From assembly GCF_000426725.1 (NCBI RefSeq), contig NZ_KE384560.1, positions 766,960 to 830,959 of the forward strand: a DNA stretch of 64,000 nt, read 5' to 3'. Of this stretch, positions 31,380 through 40,825 are shown piece after piece. Under the pieces are notes generated by a model. That model worked only from the letters and a program-made list of their open reading frames with translations, was not told where the DNA came from and ran no database searches. The DNA is from Sporocytophaga myxococcoides DSM 11118 (GTDB lineage: Bacteria > Bacteroidota > Bacteroidia > Cytophagales > Cytophagaceae). The position numbers and the translations under genes were made by a program. The first letter of the stretch is position 1; the number at the start of each line of letters is the position of its first letter.

Positions 31380-31907
31380 TTAATAGCGGATGATCGCATA
31401 TAAACGGCCATTGTCATAGTAATATTTCCAATGATCTGTTTTACGATTGTGGTTAAAATTGCCTTCAGATTCCATTATTCCATTAGGGTAATAAAACTTC
31501 CAGTATCCTGATTGAAAGCCATTGTTAAAGTTACCTTCAGCTCTAAGTCTGCCGTTTGGATGATAGAACTTCCAGTATCCTGAAAACTGGTTGTTATTAA
31601 TATTACCTTCTTTTTTCATTACGCCTGTATCGTAATAAAATTTCCAATATCCAGAAGGCTGACCATTGTTGTAGTTTCCTTCACTTTTTATTGTTGTACC
31701 ATCAGGATAGTAGTTAACCTCGCTGCCTCCAACGTCCCCAGGAGCATAATCGAAAACATATATACTGGTGTCATTCAGGAAATAGTTGGACTCACTCTGA
31801 ACCACAGGTGAAGGATCATATCTTCGTCCTCTTCTGCTCGTTGTCCACTCGCATGAACTCAAAGTAACAAGACAGAAAAGGATAATAGTAATGTGTTTTA
31901 CTTTCAT
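31380..31907 (-). CDS. MORN-repeat lipoprotein
   Basis: 175 residues from the ATG at 31907, which gives a lipoprotein signal (M-K-V-K-H-I-T-I-I-L-F; lipobox L-S-S-C); an ATG at 31940 would add 11 improbable residues. The mature part holds about five 23-residue MORN-like repeats with consensus S-E-G-N-F-N-x-G-x-x-S-G-Y-W-K-F-Y-Y-P-N-G. Such repeats are frequent in Bacteroidota surface lipoproteins (YwqK-like fold) and may bind membranes or proteins. Function unknown. Confidence 0.82.
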   Translation of the reverse strand: MKVKHITIILFCLVTLSSCEWTTSRRGRRYDPSPVVQSESNYFLNDTSIYVFDYAPGDVGGSEVNYYPDGTTIKSEGNYNNGQPSGYWKFYYDTGVMKKEGNINNNQFSGYWKFYHPNGRLRAEGNFNNGFQSGYWKFYYPNGIMESEGNFNHNRKTDHWKYYYDNGRLYAIIRY

Positions 31908-31983
31908 GTATTTTCTTGTTAAAGTATAATTTGTATCCAAATTTAATAAAATCTTTAATCACTTAAATAAGATTTTAAGGATA

Positions 31984-33051
31984 TCAAACCTGATCGAAAG
32001 CAGAAACATAAAAAAGTCCCTTATCCATTGTCTGCCATTGTGAATGACTGTTATGAGAAGATACCATTATCATCGGTAGGATTTGGGATTCTATTTTACT
32101 TAGAAAACCTCTGTCGCTTGATTTAAAGGACTTAGTCAGAGGTGCTTCAGGATCCCCGTAATACATGCCGGAGTGGCAGTTGAATGCAGCGAGTACGGAC
32201 TCAAAAAGAGTAGGAATAAGATTTTCATAGCCTTGCTTTACATACACTGAATCAAATGCAATGAAATGATAATTTTTGGCATTAAAGATCTTTGATAATT
32301 TTGGAATGAGAGGTAGTATGTTTTGTGCAACAAATCCGGACAAACCAGGCAAAGTCTTAAACTGCCAATGAGCGGGAACAGCTTGTACGCCGGCGATTAT
32401 TTCACCTTTATTTCTGATTACAAAATAGTTATTATCCTGGCCTATATAGTCTAGTACTACCAATTGGTATGCGCTGTAATATTCTTTGAATATTTTTTTT
32501 ATTTCATAAATTCTCTCTTTTTCAAGTCTTGAAAATCCTGAAAAGAATTTAGGATTAAACCTGCTAAAGCTTAGAACCTCATAGGATCCGGCTGGTTTGT
32601 TTCCTTGTTTCCTGGAGAGATTAAGAGAATATTTGTTTGCTTCTTCAATATATGAATATACAATAAAGGATCTGGGTTCTGATTTTCGAATATATTCGTA
32701 AGCTCTATCTTTTAATAAGGTCCCCATTCCTTTTCCCCCATATTCGGGCAATATGGAAAGATATCTTCCGTAAAATCCTTTCTCCGGATAGCCTTTATTG
32801 ATTAAGATCCTTTCTGATAAGCAGAAGGTGCCGATAGGGTTATCACCTTTGTAAAGTGTAAAGAAGTGTGGATTAATTGTTTTTCCTGCACGTTCTCTTA
32901 CATTCTTGTGGCGGTAGCTAAGCCCGTGAGTTCCATAGAATGTACTTTCCAGAATATTCAAAACATCTTCAGTTGCAAAGGAAGAGTATAGGATTTTAAA
33001 ATCCAGCTCATGGAAGATTTCTTCCTGAAGTTTTTCAATTGAAGTGATCAT
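31984..33051 (-). CDS. GNAT-family acetyltransferase-like protein
   Basis: 355 residues from the ATG at 33051 (M-I-T-S-I-E-K-L); an ATG at 33102 is possible but adds a sequence not resembling the family. The GNAT acetyl-CoA motif is clear in the N-terminal half: G-R-Y-L-S-I-L-P-E-Y-G-G-K-G-M-G-T-L-L. A second region (about 150-350) looks like a divergent or duplicated acyltransferase fold ending with F-Y-V-S-A-F-D. Substrate unknown. Followed on the same strand by the MORN lipoprotein. Confidence 0.72.
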   Translation of the reverse strand: MITSIEKLQEEIFHELDFKILYSSFATEDVLNILESTFYGTHGLSYRHKNVRERAGKTINPHFFTLYKGDNPIGTFCLSERILINKGYPEKGFYGRYLSILPEYGGKGMGTLLKDRAYEYIRKSEPRSFIVYSYIEEANKYSLNLSRKQGNKPAGSYEVLSFSRFNPKFFSGFSRLEKERIYEIKKIFKEYYSAYQLVVLDYIGQDNNYFVIRNKGEIIAGVQAVPAHWQFKTLPGLSGFVAQNILPLIPKLSKIFNAKNYHFIAFDSVYVKQGYENLIPTLFESVLAAFNCHSGMYYGDPEAPLTKSFKSSDRGFLSKIESQILPMIMVSSHNSHSQWQTMDKGLFYVSAFDQV

Positions 33052-33134
33052 GAAGAGGAAATAACGAAGAGGTAATTTATTCGATTTTTCCTTCAAACTC
33101 AATTTCTGTGAAAATGTTTTTTGCTCTTCACAGA

Positions 33135-33806
33135 TCAGAAAAAAATTCTCAGTCCTGCATGAACCATCAGCAGATTGCCATTTACCTTTTTCCTGTCAAA
33201 TAAAAGATCATTGGAGGCATTAACTCTTGCGGATCCTTGATTGATGAAATCAATGGATGTACCCGATAGAAAAGTACCTTTTAAATTAAAAAATATATTG
33301 TCGTTCATTTTTAATTCAATACCGCCTGCTGCACCCAAATCAAATGCCCATGAGCTGTTAAAGGATGAATTTGTATTAAGAGAATCTGAACTCTGACCAT
33401 CACTGACACTGGCAAATGTAAGAAAGGTTTTAGCTCCTGTAACAATATCTGCAAATGGAATTACCCTGCTTGCCCATTGTGGCTTAAATCTTATCATTCC
33501 ATGAAAGTATGCGATATTATGATTGATGGTAAGATTCGCATTGACAGCGTTACCAAAAACTGTTTCAATGTTCGCATTTGACTGTTGTCTCCCGAATGTT
33601 AAATAAGCAACCTGTACACCCAGACTAATAGGCCTTTCTCGAAGTTCTCTCAAAAGACTTACATCCAGTCCTACACCGATATTATTATTGTTTCGGCTAA
33701 ATTCTCCTACCGGAAAACCAACTGTTAGCGTAGGAGCCAAGCTCCATTGAGCCATGACAGAAATTGGCAGAATGGAAAAAATAAAGATGATAAGCCTTAA
33801 AGTCAT
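33135..33806 (-). CDS. Outer membrane beta-barrel protein
   Basis: 223 residues with signal peptide about 1-19 (F-I-F-S-I-L-P-I-S-V-M-A-Q). Alternating hydrophobic strands (L-A-P-T-L-T-V-G-F-P-V-G-E-F; I-A-Y-F-H-G-M-I-R-F), Gly-rich turns and a terminal V-H-A-G-L-R-I-F-F are typical of small 8-stranded OmpW/OmpX-like barrels. No further function can be assigned. The gap upstream (33807-34124) holds only the dispersed repeat pair. Confidence 0.8.
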   Translation of the reverse strand: MTLRLIIFIFSILPISVMAQWSLAPTLTVGFPVGEFSRNNNNIGVGLDVSLLRELRERPISLGVQVAYLTFGRQQSNANIETVFGNAVNANLTINHNIAYFHGMIRFKPQWASRVIPFADIVTGAKTFLTFASVSDGQSSDSLNTNSSFNSSWAFDLGAAGGIELKMNDNIFFNLKGTFLSGTSIDFINQGSARVNASNDLLFDRKKVNGNLLMVHAGLRIFF

Positions 33807-33880
33807 TTTAAAGGATAGAATAGCTTTTTAATAAATGAATTAGAAGGGGAATTGTTTAGGGGATTCATGGAAATTTGAGT

Positions 33881-34028
33881 GGAAAGCTTAAAGCACAAAG
33901 GTAAAGTGGAAAGATAATAATCTGTGGCTTGCCTGTCTTTTAGTAAAAAAAATAATCCATTGATTATTAGTTGGATATTGATGGTGTAATTTGAGTTAGC
34001 TTTTAACTTTGTGCTTAAAGCTTTCAGC
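33881..34028. repeat. Inverted pair of dispersed AAGCTTAAAG / CTTTAAGCT repeats
   Basis: GGAAAGCTTAAAGCACAAAG (from 33881) and TTTTAACTTTGTGCTTAAAG (from 34001) face each other in the 318-base gap 33807-34124. They are complementary in large part, so they could form a stem. Nothing else recognised in the gap. Confidence 0.5.
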
Positions 34029-34124
34029 TGTATGGTTGATTAACAGAGATTTCATGAGTTGTATGTATACCGAGAAGTGTAGTATATTTGTATGAAATTT
34101 TTTTAAATAGAGATTAACATAAAA

Positions 34125-35066
34125 ATGGGTAATTCATCATCCAACGTTGCAATTCTGGGAGCATTGGCTTCCAATCTGGCAGTTGCTGCCACCAAATTTA
34201 TAGCAGCATATTTTACAAGAAGTTCGGCTATGGTTTCCGAAGGTATTCACTCACTCGTAGATGCTGCAAATACATTGCTTATCCTTATAGGAAGCAAGCG
34301 AAGTACCAAGCAACCAACAGCCAAACATCCTTTTGGGTATGGCAAGGAAATATATTTCTGGACCCTGGTAGTATCTATCTCTCTGTTTGCAATAGGTGGT
34401 GGTATGGCGATCTATGAAGGAATAGAACATATGCTGCATCCGGAACCACTTCAGGACGCTTTCTGGAACTATATAGTTCTTGGTTTCTCCCTAGTATTTA
34501 CCGGCATTTCCTGGGTACTTGCCTTTAAGGAGTTTTCTAAAACAAAAGGTGATAAAAGTTTGCTCAAAGCCATAACAGATAGTAAAGATCCGGGAGTATT
34601 TGCAATCTTATTTGAAGATACAGCAGATCTTCTTGGTCTTGTGATTGCTTTTATCGGTGTATACCTTGGACATAAACTTAATAATCCCTACATAGACGGA
34701 GCTTCATCTGTACTGATCGGTCTTATACTTGCTTTCACCTCTTTCATGCTAGCCTATGAAAGCAAAGGACTTTTGATAGGTGAAAGTGCTGATCCGTTAA
34801 TGATTGAAAATATTAGACAAATTGCTTTGCAGGAACCATCGGTAGAAATGGTTAAAACCCCTGTTACCATGCACATGGGACCTCAAGATATCATTCTTGC
34901 TTTAGGAGTAAGTTTTAAGAAAGAACTCAATGCTGAAACTGTTGCTGAAGCAATTGACAGAATAGAAGTATCCATCAGGTCCAGCTATCCTGAAGTTAAG
35001 AAAATATATATTGAAGCAAAATCATTGACTTATTTTATGTCGGGTAATGAAAGTCTTAAGTTGTAA
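34125..35066 (+). CDS. Cation diffusion facilitator (CDF) family transporter
   Basis: Inner membrane antiporter exporting divalent metal ions, 313 residues, usual size. Metal-binding H-x3-D of TM2 is seen as H-S-L-V-D-A (about 43-48) and D-x3-D in TM5 as E-D-T-A-D-L-L (about 165). Six membrane helices precede the cytosolic ferredoxin-like domain (about 215-300). The H-P-F-G-Y-G-K-E after TM2 is a family signature. Metal (Zn, Fe or Mn) cannot be told from this. Confidence 0.92.
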   Translation: MGNSSSNVAILGALASNLAVAATKFIAAYFTRSSAMVSEGIHSLVDAANTLLILIGSKRSTKQPTAKHPFGYGKEIYFWTLVVSISLFAIGGGMAIYEGIEHMLHPEPLQDAFWNYIVLGFSLVFTGISWVLAFKEFSKTKGDKSLLKAITDSKDPGVFAILFEDTADLLGLVIAFIGVYLGHKLNNPYIDGASSVLIGLILAFTSFMLAYESKGLLIGESADPLMIENIRQIALQEPSVEMVKTPVTMHMGPQDIILALGVSFKKELNAETVAEAIDRIEVSIRSSYPEVKKIYIEAKSLTYFMSGNESLKL

Positions 35067-35072
35067 GAAAAG

Positions 35073-35166
35073 AAGCTTAAAGGTGAAGGCATAAAGCTTA
35101 AAGTTAAAAGTCCAGAGTAAAAGGGTACATTAACTTTCAGCTTTGTGCTTTCCGCTTTTAGCTTAA
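35073..35166. repeat. Inverted pair of dispersed AAGCTTAAAG repeats
   Basis: AGAAGCTTAAAGGTGAAGGC and AAGCTTAAAGTTAAAAG (35073-35110) face TTAACTTTCAGCTTTGTGCT and TCCGCTTTTAGCTTAA (35131-35166). The arms can pair and may act as a bidirectional terminator between the convergent CDF and acetyltransferase genes. Confidence 0.55.
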
Positions 35167-35167
35167 A

Positions 35168-35725
35168 TCAGCATTCTTTTATAACCTTACAAGGTACACC
35201 TCCTGCAAATACATTAGCCGGGATACTTTTCGTTACCACACTACCTGCACCGATAGTTGTATTATCACCTATTGTCACGCCCTGACAGATAATAGCTCCG
35301 CCCCCAATCCATACATTGTTACCAATAGTTATAGGCGCAGCAAGCTCTGGTCCCTTTATGCGTTCTGAAGCCAATAGAGGATGATAGGCAGCATAGATTT
35401 GTACATTGGGGCCCATCATAACATTATCGCCAATGGTTATTTTGGCACAATCCAGAATAATACAGTTGAAATTCATGTAAAGATTTTCACCTACATAAAT
35501 GTTACTTCCATAATCACAATAGAAAGGCATTTGAACATCAAGCTGCTTTCCTGTGCCTCCAAAAAGCTCTTTTATTGCCGTTGTTCTTTCTTCTATGTTT
35601 TCCCATGGAATAGTATTGTATCTTGTTAGTATTCTACGGGCTCTGTATCTCATCTCTGTTAGTTCCTGATCAGCTGCATTATAGAGCTCGCCATCAAGCA
35701 TTTTCTTTAGTTCTGATTTTGCCAT
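35168..35725 (-). CDS. maa: Sugar O-acetyltransferase (maltose/galactoside type)
   Basis: Acetyl-CoA-dependent left-handed parallel beta-helix enzyme, 185 residues, the normal length of Maa/LacA proteins. N-terminal Mac domain (L-Y-N-A-A-D-Q-E-L), then hexapeptide repeats with F-N-C-I-I-L-D, the catalytic His in A-A-Y-H-P-L (about 114), and I-G-N-N-V-W-I-G-G-G-A-I-I. C-terminus V-F-A-G-G-V-P-C-K-V-I is typical. Sugar acceptor not certain. Confidence 0.9.
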   Translation of the reverse strand: MAKSELKKMLDGELYNAADQELTEMRYRARRILTRYNTIPWENIEERTTAIKELFGGTGKQLDVQMPFYCDYGSNIYVGENLYMNFNCIILDCAKITIGDNVMMGPNVQIYAAYHPLLASERIKGPELAAPITIGNNVWIGGGAIICQGVTIGDNTTIGAGSVVTKSIPANVFAGGVPCKVIKEC

Positions 35726-35796
35726 TATTGGATGGAAATATTTTAATTATATAAAACTGTATTTGGGAGATATAGTTATTATTCCCTTGTGAAGAT

Positions 35797-37053
35797 TTAT
35801 AGATCCTTATTATCGAGAGTTTTATCTGTTGCTGAAGGCTTGGATGCTCCTGTAATCTGAGAACTATAAATTCCGAAATGTCCTGAAAACAAATAAGAGG
35901 TAACACAGGCGATAGCAGCAAATACACCTATTTCAGCTCCGAACAGTTCTATGGCCATGAATGTGGTAGCAAGGGGTGTGTTAGCTGCTCCTGCAAATAC
36001 AGCTGCAAATCCCATACCTGCAAGTAAGGGCATGGGAAGTGGAATTAACAGAGCAAGTGCATTACCAAGGGTTGCTCCTATAAAAAATAATGGAGTTACT
36101 TCGCCTCCTTTAAATGCAGCTCCTAAGGTAAGTGATGTAAATAAAATTTTCAATGCAAAAGCATATACGGGAAGTTGTTCTTTGAATGAAGCTTCAAGTA
36201 CAGGAATACCAAGCCCAATATAATCTGTTGTGCCCAGGATCCATACTCCCAATGCAACAATGCATCCTCCAATAGCAGGTCTCAATGGAGGGTATTTAAT
36301 TTTACCTTTGTAAAAGTTGCTTATGAAATGCATGAAATGAGCAAAGAATTTACCGGTAAGTCCAAATGCTATACCAGCTAATATGCAATATAAAATTACA
36401 AAACCGTCAATTTGCGGAAATGAGATGATTGCATAATGCGTATGTTGAATATTCCATAAATCGCACACATAATCTCCTGCCACGGCAGCCATAAAAGAAG
36501 GAAAAATAGCTTTATAACTAAGCTTGCCGATAAAATATACTTCAAGACCAAAGACTGCTCCTGCCAGAGGAGTTCCGAACACAGAAGCGAAGCCCGCACT
36601 TATACCACAGATTAGAATCAGGATTCTGTCTTCCTTATTAAACCTAAAAATATGATTAAGCTGATCCCCAATAGAGGCCCCCATTTGAACAGCTGTACCT
36701 TCTCGACCCGCAGATCCGCCAAAAAGATGCGTCGCTACTGTTCCTATTAATATGAGCGGAGCCATTTTAAAATGAATGACTTTGGAAGGATTATGAATTT
36801 CATCGATAAGAAGATTACTTCCTTTTTCTACCTCTTTCCCAATGTAATGGTACATAAGGCCAATCAATAAGCCACCTATTGGAAGCAAAGCAATGATCCA
36901 TAAGTGATCTTCTCTCCAGTTTGTTGCTGCGTCAAGACTTACTAAGAAAAGAGCAGATGCACTCCCGGAAAATATTCCAATAGTTGAAGCTATCAGAATC
37001 CATTTCAGAGTATAATTGATTACAGTAAATAATTCTTTGGTACTAAAATTCAT
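35797..37053 (-). CDS. ClC-family chloride channel/transporter
   Basis: Membrane anion channel or H+/anion antiporter, 418 residues, about 11 helices. The gating-glutamate loop G-S-A-G-R-E-G-T-A-V-Q is intact (Glu near 117), and the helix-F-type G-I-S-A-G-F-A-S-V-F-G-T-P-L-A-G-A and A-A-V-F-A-G-A-A-N-T-P-L-A segments are present. No cytosolic CBS domains. It lies 71 bases upstream of the acetyltransferase gene and diverges from modBC. Anion selectivity is unproven. Confidence 0.9.
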   Translation of the reverse strand: MNFSTKELFTVINYTLKWILIASTIGIFSGSASALFLVSLDAATNWREDHLWIIALLPIGGLLIGLMYHYIGKEVEKGSNLLIDEIHNPSKVIHFKMAPLILIGTVATHLFGGSAGREGTAVQMGASIGDQLNHIFRFNKEDRILILICGISAGFASVFGTPLAGAVFGLEVYFIGKLSYKAIFPSFMAAVAGDYVCDLWNIQHTHYAIISFPQIDGFVILYCILAGIAFGLTGKFFAHFMHFISNFYKGKIKYPPLRPAIGGCIVALGVWILGTTDYIGLGIPVLEASFKEQLPVYAFALKILFTSLTLGAAFKGGEVTPLFFIGATLGNALALLIPLPMPLLAGMGFAAVFAGAANTPLATTFMAIELFGAEIGVFAAIACVTSYLFSGHFGIYSSQITGASKPSATDKTLDNKDL

Positions 37054-37297
37054 TTAAACGCTTTTCTATAGTTTGAATAAAGTCATTTTTTCAGATTGTA
37101 AAAAGGAAAATGCTTAAATAAACCATAAATTCGAAGCCATTCTTTCCTTCAAAGTTTTTGTAATACGGTATTTGTCTGATATATAAAAACTTCATTGATA
37201 GTTTATTTATGTGTCTTATGACGAATTTCTTTTAAATGCTTGGGTAGGTGTTTTTACTTAGAAGTTAAATTGCTTATTTTGAAAGAAATTACGATAC

Positions 37298-37972
37298 ATG
37301 GATTATAACTGGCAGCCGTTACTGCTCTCTTTAAAGTTATCTCTCATTACAACACTGCTATTATTTGTGATAGGTGTTCCTCTTGCTTATTGGCTTTCCA
37401 AAAGCAAGAGCAGTCTCAAGCCTCTTTGGGAAAGTCTGATTAGTCTACCTCTTGTCTTGCCACCATCCGTATTGGGTTTCTATCTGTTGCTTGCCTTTAG
37501 TCCTAATTCTATTTTAGGAAAATTCCTGAAAAATTATTTTGATCTCAACCTCATATTTTCATTTGAAGGACTAGTAATTGCATCAGTAATTTATAGTCTG
37601 CCTTTTATGGTTCATCCTGTCCAGTCAGGGTTTCAGAGCCTTCCAGCTTCTTTGCAAGAAGCAGCTTATACGTTGGGGATTTCACCATTAAACACGTTTA
37701 TAAGAGTACTGCTACCAAACATAAGGCCCTCTTTGCTTTCAGGTATAGTATTGAGCTTTGCTCATACAGTTGGTGAATTTGGAGTCGTACTGATGATTGG
37801 CGGAAGCATTCCCGGAGTTACCAGGGTTGCATCCATTGCTATATATGAAGAAGTAGACAGCATGCACTATGATGTTGCTGATTTCTATGCTAAGGTATTA
37901 ATCCTGGCATCTTTTATTATTCTCTTTTTATTATTTCTGGTTAATAAGAAATACAAAGGAAAAATCATTTGA
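37298..37972 (+). CDS. modB: Molybdate ABC transporter permease ModB
   Basis: Inner membrane permease, 224 residues with about five helices. Matches ModB in S-L-P-L-V-L-P-P-S-V-L-G-F-Y (about 49-62) and in the coupling loop E-A-A-Y-T-L-G-I-S-P-L-N-T-F, then G-E-F-G-V-V-L-M-I-G-G-S-I-P-G. Its stop codon overlaps the modC start by 4 bases. No modA binding protein gene is adjacent; upstream is the divergent ClC gene, so the substrate-binding subunit must lie elsewhere. Confidence 0.9.
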   Translation: MDYNWQPLLLSLKLSLITTLLLFVIGVPLAYWLSKSKSSLKPLWESLISLPLVLPPSVLGFYLLLAFSPNSILGKFLKNYFDLNLIFSFEGLVIASVIYSLPFMVHPVQSGFQSLPASLQEAAYTLGISPLNTFIRVLLPNIRPSLLSGIVLSFAHTVGEFGVVLMIGGSIPGVTRVASIAIYEEVDSMHYDVADFYAKVLILASFIILFLLFLVNKKYKGKII

Positions 37973-38847
37973 TGTATAAGTTACAAGTTGTTAAAGAGCT
38001 ACATTCTTCTGAAGGCAAGATGATTCTTGATGTTGATATTTCAGTGCAGCAGGGATCTTTTACTTCCATTGTTGGTAAATCGGGCGCCGGCAAAACTACA
38101 ATTTTAAGAATGCTTGCCGGGCTTGTAAAGCCTGATAAAGGAAGTATTCATTCAGGTGAAGATATTTGGTTTGATAGCAATACTCGTAAAAACAAGGTAC
38201 CACAAGAGAGGTCTATTGGCTTTGTCTTTCAGGATTTTGCACTATTCCCCAATATGTCTGTTCTCGAAAATCTTAAATGTGTCCAAAGTGAAAAAGATGA
38301 AGAACAGATCAAAGAATTACTTTCATTAACTGGTTTGACAGCTCTTTCGGGCTTCAGGCCAGATGCGCTTTCAGGGGGGCAGAAACAACGGCTGGCACTT
38401 GCAAGAGCTCTGGTAAGAAAGCCCAAACTATTAATTCTTGATGAACCATTTTCCGCTATTGATCAGGAGACAAGAATAAGACTGCAGCAGGAAATTCTTA
38501 AAATTCATAAAGCGTATAACCTCACTACTATTCTGGTCAGCCATGATCTCACAGAAGTCCTTCGATTAAGTGATTATGTGATTGAGATAGGAAATGGTAA
38601 GATTGTGAGACAGGGAAATACTGATTTGTTTTTTTCAAATGAAGGAAAAACAGATCAGTTTAGAATGACTGGGCAGGTTGTAGATCTGATTTGCGAAAAT
38701 GAAAAATGTTTTGCCTATGTGGTAGTAGGCACTATGTTGATTAAAGCAAGAGTGGAAGATTCAATGAATACAGCGTTAGGTATTGGAGATTTAGTTGTAT
38801 TATCATTGAACGACTTTAATCCGATCATAAAAAAGATAAAGCCTTAA
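37969..38847 (+). CDS. modC: Molybdate ABC transporter ATP-binding protein ModC
   Basis: ABC ATPase, 292 residues. Walker A G-K-S-G-A-G-K-T-T (about 38-46), Q-loop Q-D-F-A-L-F-P, signature L-S-G-G-Q-K-Q-R (about 131-138), Walker B L-L-I-L-D-E-P-F and switch His in V-S-H-D-L. After about 225 is a short regulatory extension (G-Q-V-V-D-L-I) rather than a full molbindin pair. Starts 4 bases inside modB. It powers molybdate import with ModB. Confidence 0.9.
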   Translation: MMYKLQVVKELHSSEGKMILDVDISVQQGSFTSIVGKSGAGKTTILRMLAGLVKPDKGSIHSGEDIWFDSNTRKNKVPQERSIGFVFQDFALFPNMSVLENLKCVQSEKDEEQIKELLSLTGLTALSGFRPDALSGGQKQRLALARALVRKPKLLILDEPFSAIDQETRIRLQQEILKIHKAYNLTTILVSHDLTEVLRLSDYVIEIGNGKIVRQGNTDLFFSNEGKTDQFRMTGQVVDLICENEKCFAYVVVGTMLIKARVEDSMNTALGIGDLVVLSLNDFNPIIKKIKP

Positions 38848-38913
38848 TCTTTCATTAATCCAAACAATTTCTTTTGAATTCAATTCATATTATACAGATT
38901 TATGTAAAGCTGT

Positions 38914-39300
38914 ATGCTTAAAGAATTCAAAGAGTTTATTCTTAGAGGAAATGTGATCGATCTTGCTGTCGGAGTGATCATCGGGGTTGCATTTGGGGAT
39001 GTGGTCAAATCTTTGGTAGATGATATTATAATGCCTCCAATAGGATTATTGATTAATGGGGTAAATTTTAAAGATCTTAAAGTGGTTATAGGTGGAGGTA
39101 CCAAAAATCCAGTAACTTTTAACTATGGAAATTTTCTTCAGAATGTATTAACGTTTCTGATCATTGCTATCGCTGTATTTTTTATGGTGAAATTAGTTAA
39201 TATGTTATACAAGAAGAAGGAAGAAAAAGCAGCCGCTGGGCCATCCAATGAAGAGGTGCTGTTAACACAAATAAGAGATTTACTCAAGGACAAAAAATAG
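38914..39300 (+). CDS. mscL: Large-conductance mechanosensitive channel MscL
   Basis: 128 residues, the family's normal size. The N-terminal [20 protein letters not shown] and [12 protein letters not shown] form TM1; TM2 is near 74-96 ([15 protein letters not shown]); the C-terminal helix ends [10 protein letters not shown] pentameric tension-gated pore releasing solutes on osmotic downshock. A 36-residue membrane peptide gene follows. Confidence 0.96.
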   Translation: MLKEFKEFILRGNVIDLAVGVIIGVAFGDVVKSLVDDIIMPPIGLLINGVNFKDLKVVIGGGTKNPVTFNYGNFLQNVLTFLIIAIAVFFMVKLVNMLYKKKEEKAAAGPSNEEVLLTQIRDLLKDKK

Positions 39301-39310
39301 TATATTAGTT

Positions 39311-39421
39311 ATGAACAATAGAGAGCGTTCACCTTTATTTTATTTCTTTGCGAGGATCATTGCATTTCTAGTTACTCTTGTCCTTCTGTATTTAATTTTT
39401 GAAGTTTTAATCAAAAAATAA
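39311..39421 (+). CDS. Small single-pass membrane peptide
   Basis: 36 codons starting 11 bases after the mscL stop: M-N-N-R-E-R-S-P-L-F-Y-F-F, one hydrophobic helix I-I-A-F-L-V-T-L-V-L-L-Y-L-I-F, and a basic end L-I-K-K. Charge pattern fits a real membrane peptide. A sequence read once only cannot prove it is translated. Confidence 0.45.
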   Translation: MNNRERSPLFYFFARIIAFLVTLVLLYLIFEVLIKK

Positions 39422-39682
39422 TCCTATATGGCTTATGGAACTTTTCCTGTAGTTAATGAGATCAATGCAACATTAGTACCTTCATAAATTACTTCTACTC
39501 AATAAATTTATAATTCTTTTTTAAACATTTTTTAAGCTAAAGGATTATCTGTCACTGAATTTGTAATCGAAAAGACATGAATTTTAATGAATTTGGAGTT
39601 TGCTTAAAACTCCTGCATTGCATATTCTTTTGAATGAACAATAATTATAACCCAATTAACATACTTAAAAGAAAAACACTTT

Positions 39683-40699
39683 ATGACAAGAGTTGCAATC
39701 AACGGATTAGGCCGTATCGGAAGAGCCACTTTTAAAATCCTTATGGAGGATAAGGAAATGGAATTGGTAGCTGTTAATGATATCATTCCTCCTTCTCAAT
39801 TGGCTTACCTTCTGAATTTTGACACTGTTTATGGTAAGATGCCATCTAAAGTCAATTATGATGATCACAATCTTTATGTGAACGGTAAAACCATTCGTGT
39901 TACTAATATCAGAGAGCCACAATATCTTCCATGGAGAGACATGGGAGTCGATGTAGTATTTGAATGCAGTGGAATCTTCAGAAAACGTGAAGAACTTCAA
40001 TTGCATTTAAATGCCGGTGCCAAACAAGTAATCCTTTCTGCTCCTGCTAAAACAGATGATGTGCAAACTATTGTTCATGGGGTAAATCAGCCTGAGGAAA
40101 ATGACAATATTATATCCACTGCAAGTTGCACAACGAACTGTATTACTCCGGTAATAGAAATTCTGAGTAGAAGAATAGGAGTTAAAAAAGCAGTATTGAA
40201 TACCATACATGCTTATACTTCATCACAGTCTTTAGTTGACGGACCATCAAAAGACCAAAGAAGAGGCAGATCAGCTGCTAATAATCTAATACCAACCACA
40301 ACTGGAGCTGCAAGAGTGGCAGGGAAAGTGCTTCCTGAATTTTCAGGAAAATTTGATGGACTAGCAATCAGAGGTCCTATTCCTGCAGGATCTATTGCCG
40401 ACATTACTTTGATCATGAATAGAAATACTTCTATAGAAGAAGTAAATAAAATATTCGGAGATGAAGCAGGTACTGACAGATATATGGGAGTTGTCGGCGT
40501 AAATATCGAGCCAATCGTGTCTTCAGATATTATCATGGACCCAAGAGCAGCTGTAATTGATCTTTCCTTGACGCAGGTTATTGATGGTGATCTGGTGAAG
40601 GTTATGGCATGGTATGACAATGAATGGGGCTATGCTAATCAAATGGTAAAAGAAGCTAAAAGGGTTTCAAAACTTCAAATGGAATCAGTCATTATTTGA
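39683..40699 (+). CDS. gap: Glyceraldehyde-3-phosphate dehydrogenase
   Basis: NAD-dependent glycolytic enzyme, 338 residues. Rossmann start I-N-G-L-G-R-I-G-R (7-15), Asp of A-V-N-D as in NAD-specific forms, catalytic Cys in S-C-T-T-N-C (about 150), H-A-Y-T-S-S-Q and N-L-I-P-T-T-T-G-A-A, then W-Y-D-N-E-W-G-Y at the end. Preceded by a 261-base AT-rich gap and followed by a strong terminator, so monocistronic. Confidence 0.97.
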   Translation: MTRVAINGLGRIGRATFKILMEDKEMELVAVNDIIPPSQLAYLLNFDTVYGKMPSKVNYDDHNLYVNGKTIRVTNIREPQYLPWRDMGVDVVFECSGIFRKREELQLHLNAGAKQVILSAPAKTDDVQTIVHGVNQPEENDNIISTASCTTNCITPVIEILSRRIGVKKAVLNTIHAYTSSQSLVDGPSKDQRRGRSAANNLIPTTTGAARVAGKVLPEFSGKFDGLAIRGPIPAGSIADITLIMNRNTSIEEVNKIFGDEAGTDRYMGVVGVNIEPIVSSDIIMDPRAAVIDLSLTQVIDGDLVKVMAWYDNEWGYANQMVKEAKRVSKLQMESVII

Positions 40700-40724
40700 G
40701 TATGTAGTTTATAGGTTTAAAGGT

Positions 40725-40759
40725 CGAGGGATGGCAGCAATGTTATCCCTCGTTTTTTT
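40725..40759 (+). terminator. Terminator of gap
   Basis: CGAGGGAT (40725-40732) and ATCCCTCG (40745-40752), perfect 8-base stem with seven T following. Confidence 0.88.
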
Positions 40760-40825
40760 AAGGCATACAAAAGGGAACAAATTATATTTTTTCCTATGTT
40801 TTTAAATAAAGGAGGAGGGAAGATT

